Assembly (NCBI GenBank): GCA_018907035.1
Contig: JACCIC010000291.1
Span: forward strand, 248,001 to 312,000
Length of the DNA: 64,000 bases
Direction of reading: 5' to 3'
From: Sycobia sp. Sy_11
Taxonomy: Eukaryota; Arthropoda; Insecta; Hymenoptera; Epichrysomallidae
Below are positions 50,067 to 64,000 of this stretch, in pieces. A program made the position numbers and the translations under genes. Under the pieces are notes generated by a model. The model did no database searches. It was given only the letters and a program-made list of their open reading frames with translations, and was not told the origin of the DNA. Position 1 is the stretch's first letter, and every line of letters starts with the position of its first letter.

Positions 50067-50110
<44 letters not shown>
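49371..50110. repeat. Three (TA)n arrays and a (GA)n array
   Basis: (TA)n at 49371-49410, 49702-49746 and 50069-50110; (ATA)n near 49635; (GA)n at 49951-49972. The DNA around 49560-49880 is CpG-rich. Confidence 0.95.
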
Positions 50111-50115
<5 letters not shown>

Positions 50116-52440
50116 GAGAGAAAGAGAGAGAGAAATAGGCATGTATTTATTTGCATTCTAAAATACAAAACAATGTAAAAACAATACATAATATAAACAA
50201 TATATTGCGACATTAGACGTTTCATGAGCATATAATGTTCTACTTAATTTTAAAAGTAACTCAATGTTGTTAATAACACAATAAAAGAACATTAGAACAT
50301 AGAGGATAAAAGGTAATATAGTGTGTGACAAATTAAAAATATGCCTGACTCATGGTTCAAGATCGCCTCAATTGATAAAAAATTGTACGTGCAAAACTTG
50401 CGTGAAATTCCATCAAAACTTCTAATATTGACTTTCGTTCCAATGTCGTCTTTAGAGTTCGTTCGAAGGTCAATTTTCGTTTTTTCTTTCTCAACGAGCC
50501 TCTCGAAATTTTAAGCGAATACCGGAAACGCATCAAACAGTTTATTTATTTACCACATATGAGTGAAAGCATTCGCAGATATTGTTATTAAAGTAACGAA
50601 AAATATTCAGTCAAGATAATGGACAGTCATTGAACGATCATTCGGTGCATATGAATGATTCACAGGCCAAAACGATTAGTTCATTAAAATAAGAAGTGGG
50701 TAAAAACGATAAAAGAGCGCACATAAATATTCATTGCTGCTTGTGCAATGGCTGAAGGAATTTTTTTTCTCTGTTATTTTTTTTTTCACGGAATAACAAA
50801 CAGTTAGGTGTCTTTTAAGAAGAATAAGAGACACTGAAACAAAAATCAACTAACATAATCGCTTCAGCAACTGCGCGTAGCATCCGAAATTCAATAAAAA
50901 AAATAAATAATAATAATAATAAACAACTGAAAACTTCGTCGTAGCACGTTCGGAATGCAACTGTAGAGCAAAAAAAAGAAGCGAACTTGCGAAACATTCG
51001 GTTGACTGTGGTGAGGAAAAAAAAAATAATAAACTTTTACGGCTATGTGTAATATCGAGAAATAATATATTCATTCGTTGCTCTTTTGCCTTCGCGGAGC
51101 GAAGTAAACGTGCCGTATCGTTCGCAATAACTCTGTGAATAACTTGAACACTTTCATTATCTCACGCTTCGTTTCGAGACTTCATTTTCTTTTTTTCTGT
51201 TTTTTTTTTTTTTATTTTGTTTAATAATAAACGCACCGCGAAAATTTTACAAGATTCCACAAGGAAATATATCCTGTACATTTCCATCAATACCGAATTG
51301 GTTCGATATGATTTTCCTTTCCCGATTATCGCTAGGTTGGGTGTCGCATCTATAATTAATGAAGCATTCGAACTAAGCACTGGACTACAATTCAATTTGT
51401 CTTGCCGATGTATAATATGCCATTGTACGTATTTTGAAATTTCTCACGATATATACTAAAACCGAATTATATAATAAATCTTATTTTCCCTCGTAAAAGT
51501 GGTAAAAAACTAAATACGAAAATCTAAAGACCAATTTTAGAAACTTGTAAGAAATTGATATAATGTGAAAATATTGCTTATATCTTGGAATACGTTAAAG
51601 TCGATTTTGACGTTATTATGAATTAATTATCAAATAATAATTATTGCATGAATAGTTAATTCTTTTACATTAACTTAATATATGAAAACAATTGAACGGG
51701 GAAACTAAATGACTTACATTGTTTTTCTTTTGGTTACAAAGTAATATTAAATTTTTGCTACTCGTGTTCATCGTTAAAATTTATTATCAATCGATAACAT
51801 AAAGTGAAAAAAGTAAAAGAATTTCAATTTTCCAGGGGCAATAATTCTTATCAGAAATTTGATAAATTTATATTAGTACTATAAATATTAAATTAATATT
51901 TTTATCGGTCTTACAATCTTTATCGAATAATTTACTATAAATATTATTTATTTCTTTGTAAGCATGTATATGTGGAGTACATAAACGAAATATGTACTTG
52001 AATTCCTGCAAATAATCCAATTCCCGATAAGTGCGTTCGTCTGACAATGAATTTGCATTGTGTTTACATCCATCGATCTTCCTTCGGACTAACGTTTACG
52101 AACGTTCACATAATGATAAGAGATTCTATTGTAGACGATAAAAGAATATATCATTAAATTTAGTTAACGGAAAATTTTAAGACCTTGGAAAAAGTTTATC
52201 AGTCTTCATCCGTAGACCAAATACGTCTTCGATGTAAATAAAACATGGATATTCTCGTGGACGACAATTCGTAAAAAAAAAACAAACAGTTAAAAACGGT
52301 AAACTATATTACTCACCGGTGCAGATTCTCATGGTAATGCACCTGGCTGTACATGCCCCTGTGTACACACTATCACAATCGCGCACCTTTATCGACTCGC
52401 CCAAACTCCAAACAATCGGCGAGTACACGTAAACTACATA
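50111..52440. other. AT-rich intergenic DNA, no gene recognised
   Basis: Short frames only, for example at 51217-51459, none family-like. A- and T-runs near 50760-50790 and 51200. Confidence 0.5.
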
Positions 52441-52455
52441 CATGCGCGCGCACGC

Positions 52456-52668
52456 ACGCACACACACACACACACACAGGCACTCGTGCACGGATCCGCT
52501 TATGCGAGCGGCGCGGCGATATGTAGCTTCTTCTCGCTTTCGCTGATACACTGACGGCGCGCACGTTTTTCCATTCAATCCACGGGGAACACCGACGCCG
52601 ACTCGCGAAATTCGTCCCGCTCCGTAACGCTCTATAGTTTTTCGCTCGCTCTCGCGCCGATCGTGTAC

Positions 52669-52731
<63 letters not shown>
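52456..52731. repeat. (CA)n, then (CA)n(TA)n
   Basis: CA arrays at 52456-52479 and about 52670-52706, the latter continuing as TA to 52731, around a CpG-rich segment. Confidence 0.95.
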
Positions 52732-53072
52732 ATATTGTATCTGTGGTCACTCCCTCCATTCTTGGTCTCGCGCCGCGGTGCGAATGAGGGGGAGATCGCG
52801 CGCCGAATGACGCCGAAGACATTAATCCCCTGCGGCTTTTTGCCTTCGGATCGCGAAGAAAAATCATTGTTTTTACGAGGTTTGAATAGCTCAAATTGGC
52901 AAGTAAACAGCGTGTAGAGGCATTAATCGCATTATCGATGCTCGAAAGTTTATATTACTAGGTATAACATTAGAAATTCAATATAAACATAAATTATATG
53001 TGAAACCTTATAAAAGCAATGCTGTCATCGATATTTTTAACATCATGCTATTGAAATAATAACTACCATTAG

Positions 53073-53126
<54 letters not shown>

Positions 53127-54060
53127 AATCGTTACTGTTTCCATTTCAGTGATAACGATTTCATAAAACCGCAGTTTTTCAATTATGGTATAGGAAGTAT
53201 CACAACAATTTTAAACAACTGTAAACATTTAATATGAGAGTTGATGATGTGTAAGGGAAGATAAGAAATTACGTAATTTCATCGATCTGTATAGAATGTA
53301 AAATCTCAATTTATACAATTTTCGTGACCGGAGGCCTGTTTTTCGCGTTTGTAATTCTTTGGATTTTATGGACTCCAAGGTCGTTCTGGCGTGAAGAAAC
53401 GATTAAATTTATAAAATATTACGTTTTCGACGTTTTAGAAATTGTGCACATTTGCACGATTGAGCGAAAGACATGAGTGCTTTGTGCTATTTTTAAATAT
53501 TGAATTTCATTATTACGATGGTCTTATTTATTCAGCTTATTTTGCTCTTTAACAATAACTCCTCGTACTCACGCCGTCTTTCGAGGCGACATAGTGTATG
53601 CACATATTTTAAGGTAATTTTTTTCCGAGAATAACGATATCTAACCCATAAAAGTATAATATTTTATATATTTTTAACCAATTTCATACAATTATTTAAA
53701 ATTTTAATAATATAGTTCAAAATATTTAAATTATTTAACAAGTTTTTGTAACAGAAGTGTACATTATTCTTACTGAGTAGAATTATGAAAAATAAAGATC
53801 TAATTCAAATCGTTAAATTATATATGTGACCGAATGATTCATTATTATTTGTTGGTAAATGCCCCAGATAGCGGGAAGAATACGTTGGATATACATCGGT
53901 ATTTCCTGCACGCGTCATGCAAGAAGTCCCACTGATTCGACTCTGTACTTCATAGTGGATTCTCCGTAAATAATTGTTTCTTCAGCGTATTATGACTAAC
54001 AGAACGTAACGTAGTCGCGCGCATGGTGTGCCCGGGTATAACGAATCTACGGCGGGTTCC
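52732..54060. other. CpG-rich edge then AT-rich DNA, no gene recognised
   Basis: CpG-rich to about 52900, then AT-rich with a TA array at 53074-53122. Confidence 0.5.
53074..53122. repeat. (TA)n microsatellite
   Basis: Perfect TA array. Confidence 0.95.
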
Positions 54061-54522
54061 GATCAGACCTGTGCAGACCCATGCGCCAATCAGGAGCCGT
54101 ACAGACTGCCTTATAGATTGGCTCGAGCAGTCGCACAGGCGCGGGACGGGCAGCCTGTGTTTGCAACATAACCTAACCTGGTATTCTCGTACTCGATACA
54201 GTATTTATACGTGGATTATTTCCATAATCAGGGACAGATGTGGAATAAAAATTTTTATTTTTATATATAAAATGGGTGGGTTACGGTATTTTGCTATGTA
54301 ATAATATTTAATATTCCTAAATAAAGATCAAATACAAAATATGGCATTTAATCAATATTTTTTTAAATATTAACGCGAATATTTGATATTCATATTGAGA
54401 CCATGAAAAGTTTTAAAAAAAAAATAGTTTATAGTTCACTTATTATCACTAGAGGCGCAATTACTCTGATTTGAAGGCGACCTTATACAGGTCCTGATTC
54501 GCGCATGGGTACGCGCCTGATC
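54061..54522. mobile_element. Candidate small element bounded by imperfect inverted repeats
   Basis: The left end 54061-54110 and the reverse complement of 54475-54522 share acccatgcgc(c/g)aatcagga and weaker flanking matches (gatcag on the outer side, gta and gcc on the inner side). The interior is AT-rich with no transposase. This would fit a MITE of about 460 bp, but no clear target-site duplication is seen. Two short repeats in opposite orientation are an equally good reading. Confidence 0.35.
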
Positions 54523-54599
54523 CAGAGCCAATACATAGTGTCCTGTCTCAATCCTAAGTTTTATTCCACGCATCTCTAAAATGATTTCTGCTCGTGTCT

Positions 54600-56880
<2,281 letters not shown>

Positions 56881-59368
56881 GTTGTATGCATTATTGCACA
56901 GTCCTTGCGCCCAGCTATTCGCACAGAGAAAATAGCTGCACCGTATTTCCATTCTCTCTCACCCTCACTCTCGCCCGCCTCCCCCCCTCCGGCTTTTTGC
57001 GTCCTCTTCCCCTTGCTTTATTTTTGTCGGTCGCCCGCGCGAATCGACACCCGCCGACTCGCCCGTGCTTACTATCGCAGTTTTCTCGTAGCGACGCCGC
57101 GCTCGCGTTACGATCCGCCCGATGACGCCGAGCCGCCCGAGCCGCCGTGGGACTCGATTATGCGCATGTTGTAGAAAACTTCGACAGTGATACGACGGAA
57201 AAAGGTCTCGGGGACGAAAGCCGGAGCATAATATCGCGCGAATCGTACGCCTGGGATGAATGATATCGCCGACGATTTATCAAGTTTTCATAACGACGCC
57301 AGGATTTGCGATTATTGCCAAAGTTTTATATTAATGTTTAGATTTACAATACAATATTGTATTCATTTCGTATTTTTCTTTCCTCATTTTTATCTTTCAT
57401 CATTTGTCTGGTACTTTCCTCGTAATAAAATAACGGTTAGTTTGATAAATCTCATTTATAAAATGTATTTTTCATAATTAAATTAAGTTAGTTCTCAAGA
57501 TAATCGGTAAGTAAAATAATAATATAAGACAATAAATAGAAAACCTTAATTTTGTTTATATTAATTCTATGGTATAATGCACATAAGCGATGACTTTTCT
57601 ATACTCGATTTAGGGCTTACAGATCTCTGTGGTGTCGAAATGTAACAATCTTCGCTTAAACTTTTCACACAGTATTTTATATCTAGTAATTTAATATTAT
57701 AATATTATTTAAATGAAGATAAATGTAATATTTAACAGATATGAAAAATTAATGTCTATTACTAAATTATCTGATAAACATAATACGAAAAATTAATCAT
57801 ATTTAGCTATACATGTTACTGAACAATCAATAATTCAAATTCGTGGTCAATGGAAACGAATATGGCGAAGGCAGCTATGTACAATGTATATTATCCCAAA
57901 TTTCATGGTTACATATTTTGAGTTTGATAAAAGTAATATATAAAAAATACAATTGAAGTTAATAATAATGCGTGCCGTGGCTGGATATGGAACAACCAGT
58001 CCCACAATCTTTATCTTATGCATAACGTTCTGAACTGCATGGAATGCCGTAATTTTGCGGTAGCTCGATGCAATGAAAAAACAATGTATTTTTTTATTAA
58101 AGCTTATAGTTTCATTCATTAACCATATTACCGACTGCATCGTGAGCCTATACGACCCTGCACACCTAAAATTACCTATACACATGTTTTTCCTTCCGAA
58201 AAGATAAATTTTAAATAAATATGATCGACCAGCTAAAAATTATCGCTGCTTCGCTTATCTATAATCCTGCCGTTTCATTTAGAATACATTTTACATAAAT
58301 AGATGCTTCAACAAATTTATACAGCGGACTATTCGATTATCCTGACATGCGCGACGTTTAATATCGTAAAACTATTTCAACTGCGACGATTTCTTGAGAA
58401 CTCGAGAGGTCCGAGAATGCGCTTTTTCATCACAAAGGAAATTATTTTGAACTGCGCTTTTAAAGGCCCGACTCGGCAGGAAACGGTGGGGGGGGGTGAG
58501 GGGCGACGTCTGTGCTGACCCGCCACCCTACGCCCCCACCCTGGTTTTATTACTTTTCCAACCCGAGCCATCGTTATAGCCATAAAAGAGGAAGCATTTG
58601 CAAATTTGTAACGGTCGCCAGTGAGGAAAACCAAAGAAAGAGAATAATCTGGAGGCTAAGCAAATGTTGGAATTCACGTACTAATTGAGTTTTCGTTAAA
58701 AATGTAGACGGTTTTTAAATACAACTCATTTTGGAAAATAATAGTGAGTAGGATTTATTTGGATATTATAAGTGTAATACTTATACATCGATCAGAATAG
58801 AGCGTTTTAAAACTTCTTGAGTCTTCACTTTCAGCTTTTTCTCGATTTTCTGGCATTTTTTGAAAATCTTAAAGTAAAATGACATAATTGCATAATTATG
58901 GACGAACTTACTTCGTGTAATGAGCAGACGTCTTTAATTCCATCGAGGATATATACGGTTACCATAATGAATGCTTAGATGCAGCAAATGAAACTTGACA
59001 ATTAATCGTCTAAAATAAAAAAAATCGTATAATTTTATGATGATTTCGTTGTTGCACACGACGGATACGACCGAATCACGCTTCGTTTCAATTAGCGTGA
59101 CATTTTAAAATTTACAATTAAATTAATCAATTTTCTTTTAAACGTGTACAGAAGAATAATAACTTGCGAATAACGTCCCCCGTACATGCGCATAATAACG
59201 CGCGCGGAATTATTTAAACGATTTTCCAGACCCGCTTAATTTTAATCTTCAACAAAGTCCCGTTTACCCGCCCTTTATCCTGCCCCCTTCCCCGCGCCAT
59301 CGTGGGTAAATTCGACTCTCCCCCTCCCAGCTCCACACCGCCCAGCCTCGAATGCGCAACGTGCCACG
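56881..59368. other. CpG-rich island (about 56890-57260) and AT-rich DNA
   Basis: The island has overlapping short plus-strand frames without a recognised family. A G8 run lies near 58489-58496. CpG-rich again from 59160 next to dispersed element B. Confidence 0.4.
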
Positions 59369-59613
59369 CTACACTCGGAACTGTTCTACTCGAGCACACA
59401 CGCGTCTATTTAGACTGTCAGCGAGGCGGGGGTGGTATGGCGACGACGCAACGCCCTCTCAACCCCTCTCGGTAAATAATGCGGGGCAGAGGTCGCCTCG
59501 ACGTGCCCGTCACTATAGAATTTATTAGGGGGAATTTACGACCCGACGGATATTTCAACTTCTGAACTGTCCTTCCTGGTAGGGCTTTAATGAAAAGCCG
59601 TGGCGCTTGTTTT
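59369..59613 (+). repeat. Dispersed element, copy B
   Basis: Shorter partner of the element at 29362-29690. It keeps the shared core cctctcggtaaataat, ggtcgcctcgacgtgcccgt and gaatttattaggggg, the block caacttctga(a/g)ctgt, and the GGCTTT-loop-AAAGCC hairpin, but not the (CT)n insertion. It has no long ORF. It could be an old non-autonomous transposon, a duplicated promoter or first exon, or a structured RNA. Confidence 0.75.
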
Positions 59614-60901
59614 TGCCCGATGCCCCGACCGAGAGCCCACGATGAGATTGATCGGTTTGATCTATCGCCCAGTCTTTCACGTTGTACAGAATGTATTATC
59701 TTGAAACGTCGATGACGCATAGTTCAAATTGAATTCGGCGACGAGTAATGCTGGCGAACTATGTGAGAATCGGTAGACGAATTTTATTCGTCAAATTTAT
59801 GATTTAGTAATAAAAAGATAATTAGCGGCGTTCGTCTGTCGAATTGCTAGCCTATGAGTTTGCTAGTTGATATTTGTAAAAAGCGATTGAAATTTTATCA
59901 TCTTAGGCAACTTGCCGATGTTAGTGAGCGAAATAGTTAAATTGATACCGAAACTGATATCTTTCTCAGGAACTAATTATAATTTATTAATTGTAACCAA
60001 AGATAAATGTATAGTTTTTAGTGACTCGAATAATTATGAAAAATATTTTTGTTATTATGATTTTGTCTCAATCGATCATCGGTGAAGAACGACGTAATTG
60101 CTCTATAGACTATTACCAACCACACTTCGTAAGTGATATATTACAATGCCAATAGTATAAGGACGGGGAATAATTTTTTACATACTTCACCCATTTTATA
60201 GATGACAAGTTGCTAATTATCACTGCAATGTGTCATTCAGGCGACAACGTTGATTCAAAAGATATTTTTTAACACATGTATTTAATAACACATTCAATAA
60301 TTTTTTAACACATGATTTTTACACATGATTTTTACTGAAATGATAACGAATGTATAACAGCTAACGAAATTTGTGTCACTATGTATTTCACAAAGAAACA
60401 ATATTATGTAAATATTTATCGTGCATTTTGTTCAATTGTTCAATTAAAATTTAATGACAAGTAATGAATAGTAGGTAAATTCATTCCGACCACAATGTGA
60501 ATAAATTTTGATATTATTGTGCATTCATAATGTATGAATTGCTTATTTTTGACAATGCTTGGCAAAGATTTTAACAGTGAATACTTTACGCATATAAATT
60601 CTCTGTGATTGAACTTAATGTTTGCGCACATGTCGTTGACAATTGCTAATGAAACAAAAGTATTAAAGAGGACGTCGAATTATTTTAGGACACTGCGGGT
60701 TATTCGGTAATATAGAACCGAATAGGGCCTCGGGAATGAGAAACATTTCTCGAAAATTGCACCGTCACCGATCCACGGCCTATCTTAATCATGCCGGAAG
60801 CGCACTTGAACACGACCCTCGCAATTACCTTTCACATCTCCTTTCTCTGTCTCCTTCTTTCGCCACGCGACTGCGGCTGAGCGAAAATCACTCGTACATA
60901 C

Positions 60902-60904
<3 letters not shown>
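59614..60904. other. AT-rich intergenic DNA, no gene recognised
   Basis: A short tandem acacatgatttttac near 60311-60340; otherwise unremarkable until CpG-rich DNA begins near 60720. Confidence 0.5.

Positions 60905-60947
<43 letters not shown>
60905..60947. repeat. (TA)n microsatellite
   Basis: Perfect TA array inside a CpG-rich segment. Confidence 0.95.
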
Positions 60948-60950
<3 letters not shown>

Positions 60951-62581
60951 TATAATCCGTAAGAGAATCGCGAGTAATTTACCGCCTTCATGTACTGCGT
61001 CTCAGCCGTACGCCCTCGGAGTCGCGTTTCCGCCCGGCCTCTGAAGGGTTTGCGCCTGTATATATACATACACGCATTCGTACAAATTCGCACACTCTCG
61101 TTGCTCTCGGCGAGTACAGTAAACTTCCCGGATTTTCGACGAAGCGTCTTCGACGCCAAACGCGAATCAGGAATAGAAAGCGCCTGCGCCAATGCGATCC
61201 GCGGCGATCCGAAATCGAGGCGGCACGAATTTCTGGTGCTGGGATTTTGGTTTCGGATTCTCGGGCGGCTTAACGGCGGCTTCCTAGCGCCGCGCGCGTC
61301 TGAAACTCTTGCCCGGGCGCTGCAGCTTCCGGCCCTTTTCGACGCGACACACCGACAAGAGAGGGACGTACATCCTATACCTTGAGCTAGAGCTCTATAC
61401 CGCCCGTCATGTCTCCATATCGAAGTTATACAAATAGCAGGCGCACATTTGTAGATTCACTTTTCTGCCCTAAGCTTGGTAATGTTGAATACAAATTAGG
61501 CAATAATATGTGGTCAGAGGCATCGAGACTGATTCAAAAAAGTAATACTGAGCAAATCAGAATCCTCGACAAACCCCGTGTAAAGTGTAGCCAAACAATT
61601 GAAATTCCCTGTAGTTTCGGTAGAATTGATACGGTTTGAATTGGCTCTCCAATGAATTTCATTGACTCAAGTTTAGGGAGAATACACTGACAGGCAAATC
61701 CGAAAATTCCGTAGAAAATGGCTGGAAGCTTTAGCAAAACAATGGGCCAGCGCAACAATTCGTTATTCGTATATAACGGCTTTCAAGTTTTTCGACGCGT
61801 GCATTATATAGAAGTAGTCAGAATTAATATAACATCCTACTATATGCAAATTGCTAATTCGAACATAGAAAGCCAAAAATACAAAAGAAAGACAATCAAT
61901 TAAAATGTTCCGATGCATATCTTTCGACGGACGATATATTTTACAAGCTTCCGCTTGACGTTTACAGTTTGGAAAAAAAAGAAAACGATTTCTCTTAGAC
62001 CGCCTGAAAAAGCTTCTGATTTAACAATTAAATTTCCTAGATTAAAAACCTATTAAAATAATACCGCCCGTTAATTTATAACTTTGCACTTAAAAAAAAA
62101 ATAAAATACAAATATCATTGCATGTGTCTCTATTTGTAGGCAATAAAAATTATCGTTCATGTATATGTAACCGTAAACCAATCTATGTGAGAAATTTTGC
62201 ATTCATTTTTACGTGCGTCACCATTGCTACAGTTCGCTTAAAGGGAAAAATAATCAATTTGCTTGATTATTGTTTAGATGTATTGGATTTATTAGAATTC
62301 TTTTATGGGAATTGTTTCTGTTCATAGTAAAGTATGAAATCCAATCAGAATTTACGAGTAATCACGCCATTAATACTAGTGGACTTATATTCACAATAAT
62401 GGTGCATCCACTGGTCTTGAATTATTTCTAATTTCAGGAAATATAATTCTTGCAGCGCAAACATGTAGCTTAAATTTAAAGCATTACAGAAAGAAGTACA
62501 ATTACTTTTCATCTTGAATTTCTAATTTCTAAAGCATCATTTCGAACTAACATTTTCATCAGTCACTATAGATTACTTGAC

Positions 62582-62584
<3 letters not shown>
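60948..62584. other. CpG-rich segment and two weak overlapping ORFs
   Basis: CpG-rich to 61390. Frames at 61409-61639 (plus) and 61534-61758 (minus, hydrophobic N-terminus) overlap on opposite strands. Neither matches a family I recognise. Confidence 0.35.

Positions 62585-62633
<49 letters not shown>
62585..62633. repeat. (TA)n microsatellite
   Basis: Perfect TA array in AT-rich DNA. Confidence 0.95.
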
Positions 62634-62636
<3 letters not shown>

Positions 62637-63017
62637 TATACGTATACATATATGGCACTATATTATCCGCATATCTATAATATACATTGATTAGATATAG
62701 GGGATAAGTAATTTTGACTGCACATAAAAAATATGCATAAAAACCAACTCGTAAAAACCAAATACTTAATAAAATGTTATTTTCAGTCCTTAAAAAATAA
62801 CAAACTTAAAAGTAATTCAGTCGTATCGCAGGATCGACTCATTCATTTTAAAAAATAACACAACAAAAAAACAAACTAAAACAAACAGAAAAAAATTCCA
62901 TTTGGGGAACCACCGACAAACTTTTCGTAATCGGCATTAATCAAAATCGGATGAAGCTCGAGATGAGCCATACCAATTAGGTCTCATTAGGTAGGTTCGT
63001 CCAATTAAGCAGATATC

Positions 63018-63020
<3 letters not shown>

Positions 63021-63084
<64 letters not shown>

Positions 63085-63372
63085 CACATATATTGTAATG
63101 TTGACCGAAATAATTATTTCATCGATCCGTCCTAAAAATATATTTAATTAACTTTATATGCGCTTGAGCGCGTGCATATTTTCTATACATGTACCGGTGA
63201 AAGAGCGAATGAGACAGACGGTCGAATATAGATAGATGAAGGGAAAGGCGGAGAAGAAGACTCAACTCCGTGTGTCGCGCCAGGAACTACTCCGAATCAT
63301 CGGTGCTCCCTCCGCCGTATAGATTAATTTCTCCTCCCGGCAATAGGGTGTGTATGTATGTATGTATGTATG

Positions 63373-63407
<35 letters not shown>

Positions 63408-63432
63408 GTATATATATATGTGTGTGTATATA

Positions 63433-63465
<33 letters not shown>
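63021..63465. repeat. (CA)n and (TATG)n/(TA)n arrays
   Basis: (CA)n at 63021-63074; (GTAT)n passing into interrupted TA at 63349-63465. Confidence 0.95.
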
Positions 63466-63466
<1 letters not shown>

Positions 63467-64000
63467 CTGACGCAGCATTGCTAATTTATCTTCGGGCTCG
63501 AGCGACTCCGCACCGCTCGACCTTAATTCGCGCCCTCCCTCTCCCCCGCTCTCTCTCTGACGCCGCTCCGCATTGCGCCTGGACTTTGACTTGTGGACGA
63601 GGGGATGAGGAGGAGGTGGGACAGCAGCAGATATGGAGTTCGGGAAAGAGGAAACCGCACCGCAGCGAGCGCGTAGAGAAGACGGACGAAAGACGGCGGG
63701 CGCGCGATACCCGCGAGACTGAGTGCTCGAATAATTGGATTATTCGCGGTAATTTATGTCGACGGCATCAGCTGCTATAGAAAGAGCTGGCTGGGAGAAG
63801 AGGGAGATAGAGGGACAGAGGGCGAGGGCATCGCTGTAAAAAGCTCTCGCGAGCGGTTTTGCGATATCTGAAGCTCGATGCGCCGAGAGAAGATTCCGCG
63901 GAGTGAGAGAGAGAGAGAGAGAGGGAGCGAGGCAGAGTTGTGGTAATTGTTTTTTTTTCTTCTGTGCCTTAATTGAGGTATCTCTTTACGTGAGAGTGCG
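63466..64000. other. CpG- and purine-rich segment at the window edge
   Basis: CpG-rich with GA-rich runs. No recognised coding frame. It may be the promoter side of a gene beyond the window. Confidence 0.3.

Overview
This is a window of eukaryotic nuclear DNA, almost certainly insect. It holds two spliced minus-strand genes with GT-AG introns and separate polyadenylation signals. A great many dinucleotide microsatellites and small GC/CpG-rich islands sit in AT-rich DNA. The desaturase reads like an insect acyl-CoA desaturase. The mix of long (TA)n, (GA/TC)n and (CA/GT)n arrays with CpG-rich islands fits Hymenoptera (ant, bee or parasitoid wasp), but the order is an inference. There are no prokaryotic operons, CRISPR arrays or recognisable RNA genes.

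Layout. From 1 to about 12.5 kb no gene is recognised; there are AT-rich stretches, microsatellites and CpG-rich islands at about 2.1-3.0, 4.3-5.6, 6.85-7.7 and 10.3-11.25 kb. From 12.5 to 19.8 kb lies a five-exon minus-strand gene for a 376-residue cysteine-rich protein of unknown function. I assembled it exon by exon; all phases agree and an in-frame stop lies upstream of the chosen start. From 19.8 to 31.3 kb is an intergenic region with a dense polypurine/polypyrimidine cluster (20.5-21.5 kb) and CpG-rich DNA (28.7-29.7 kb). From 31.3 to 42.6 kb lies a five-exon minus-strand acyl-CoA desaturase of 344 residues with all three histidine boxes and the extra NxxxH metal site. From 42.6 to 64 kb no gene is recognised; it holds microsatellites, CpG-rich islands and a few weak ORFs.

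The genes are two independent transcription units on the same strand, about 11.8 kb apart, with no evident functional link. The desaturase should act in the ER membrane on fatty acyl-CoA, for membrane lipids, cuticular hydrocarbons or pheromone precursors. The cysteine-rich protein has no signal peptide I can see. It looks like a folded, C2-like N-terminal region, a cysteine-rich middle, a lysine/acidic linker and a Pro-Cys tail.

The main non-coding observations are a dispersed element present twice in direct orientation (about 29.36-29.68 and 59.37-59.60 kb) with a shared stem-loop; a 73-bp tandem duplication that places the desaturase polyadenylation signal in one copy only; and an inverted pair about 460 bp apart at 54.06-54.52 kb that could be the ends of a small non-autonomous element. 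Exon boundaries come from reading splice motifs and protein continuity by eye; no database search was possible.
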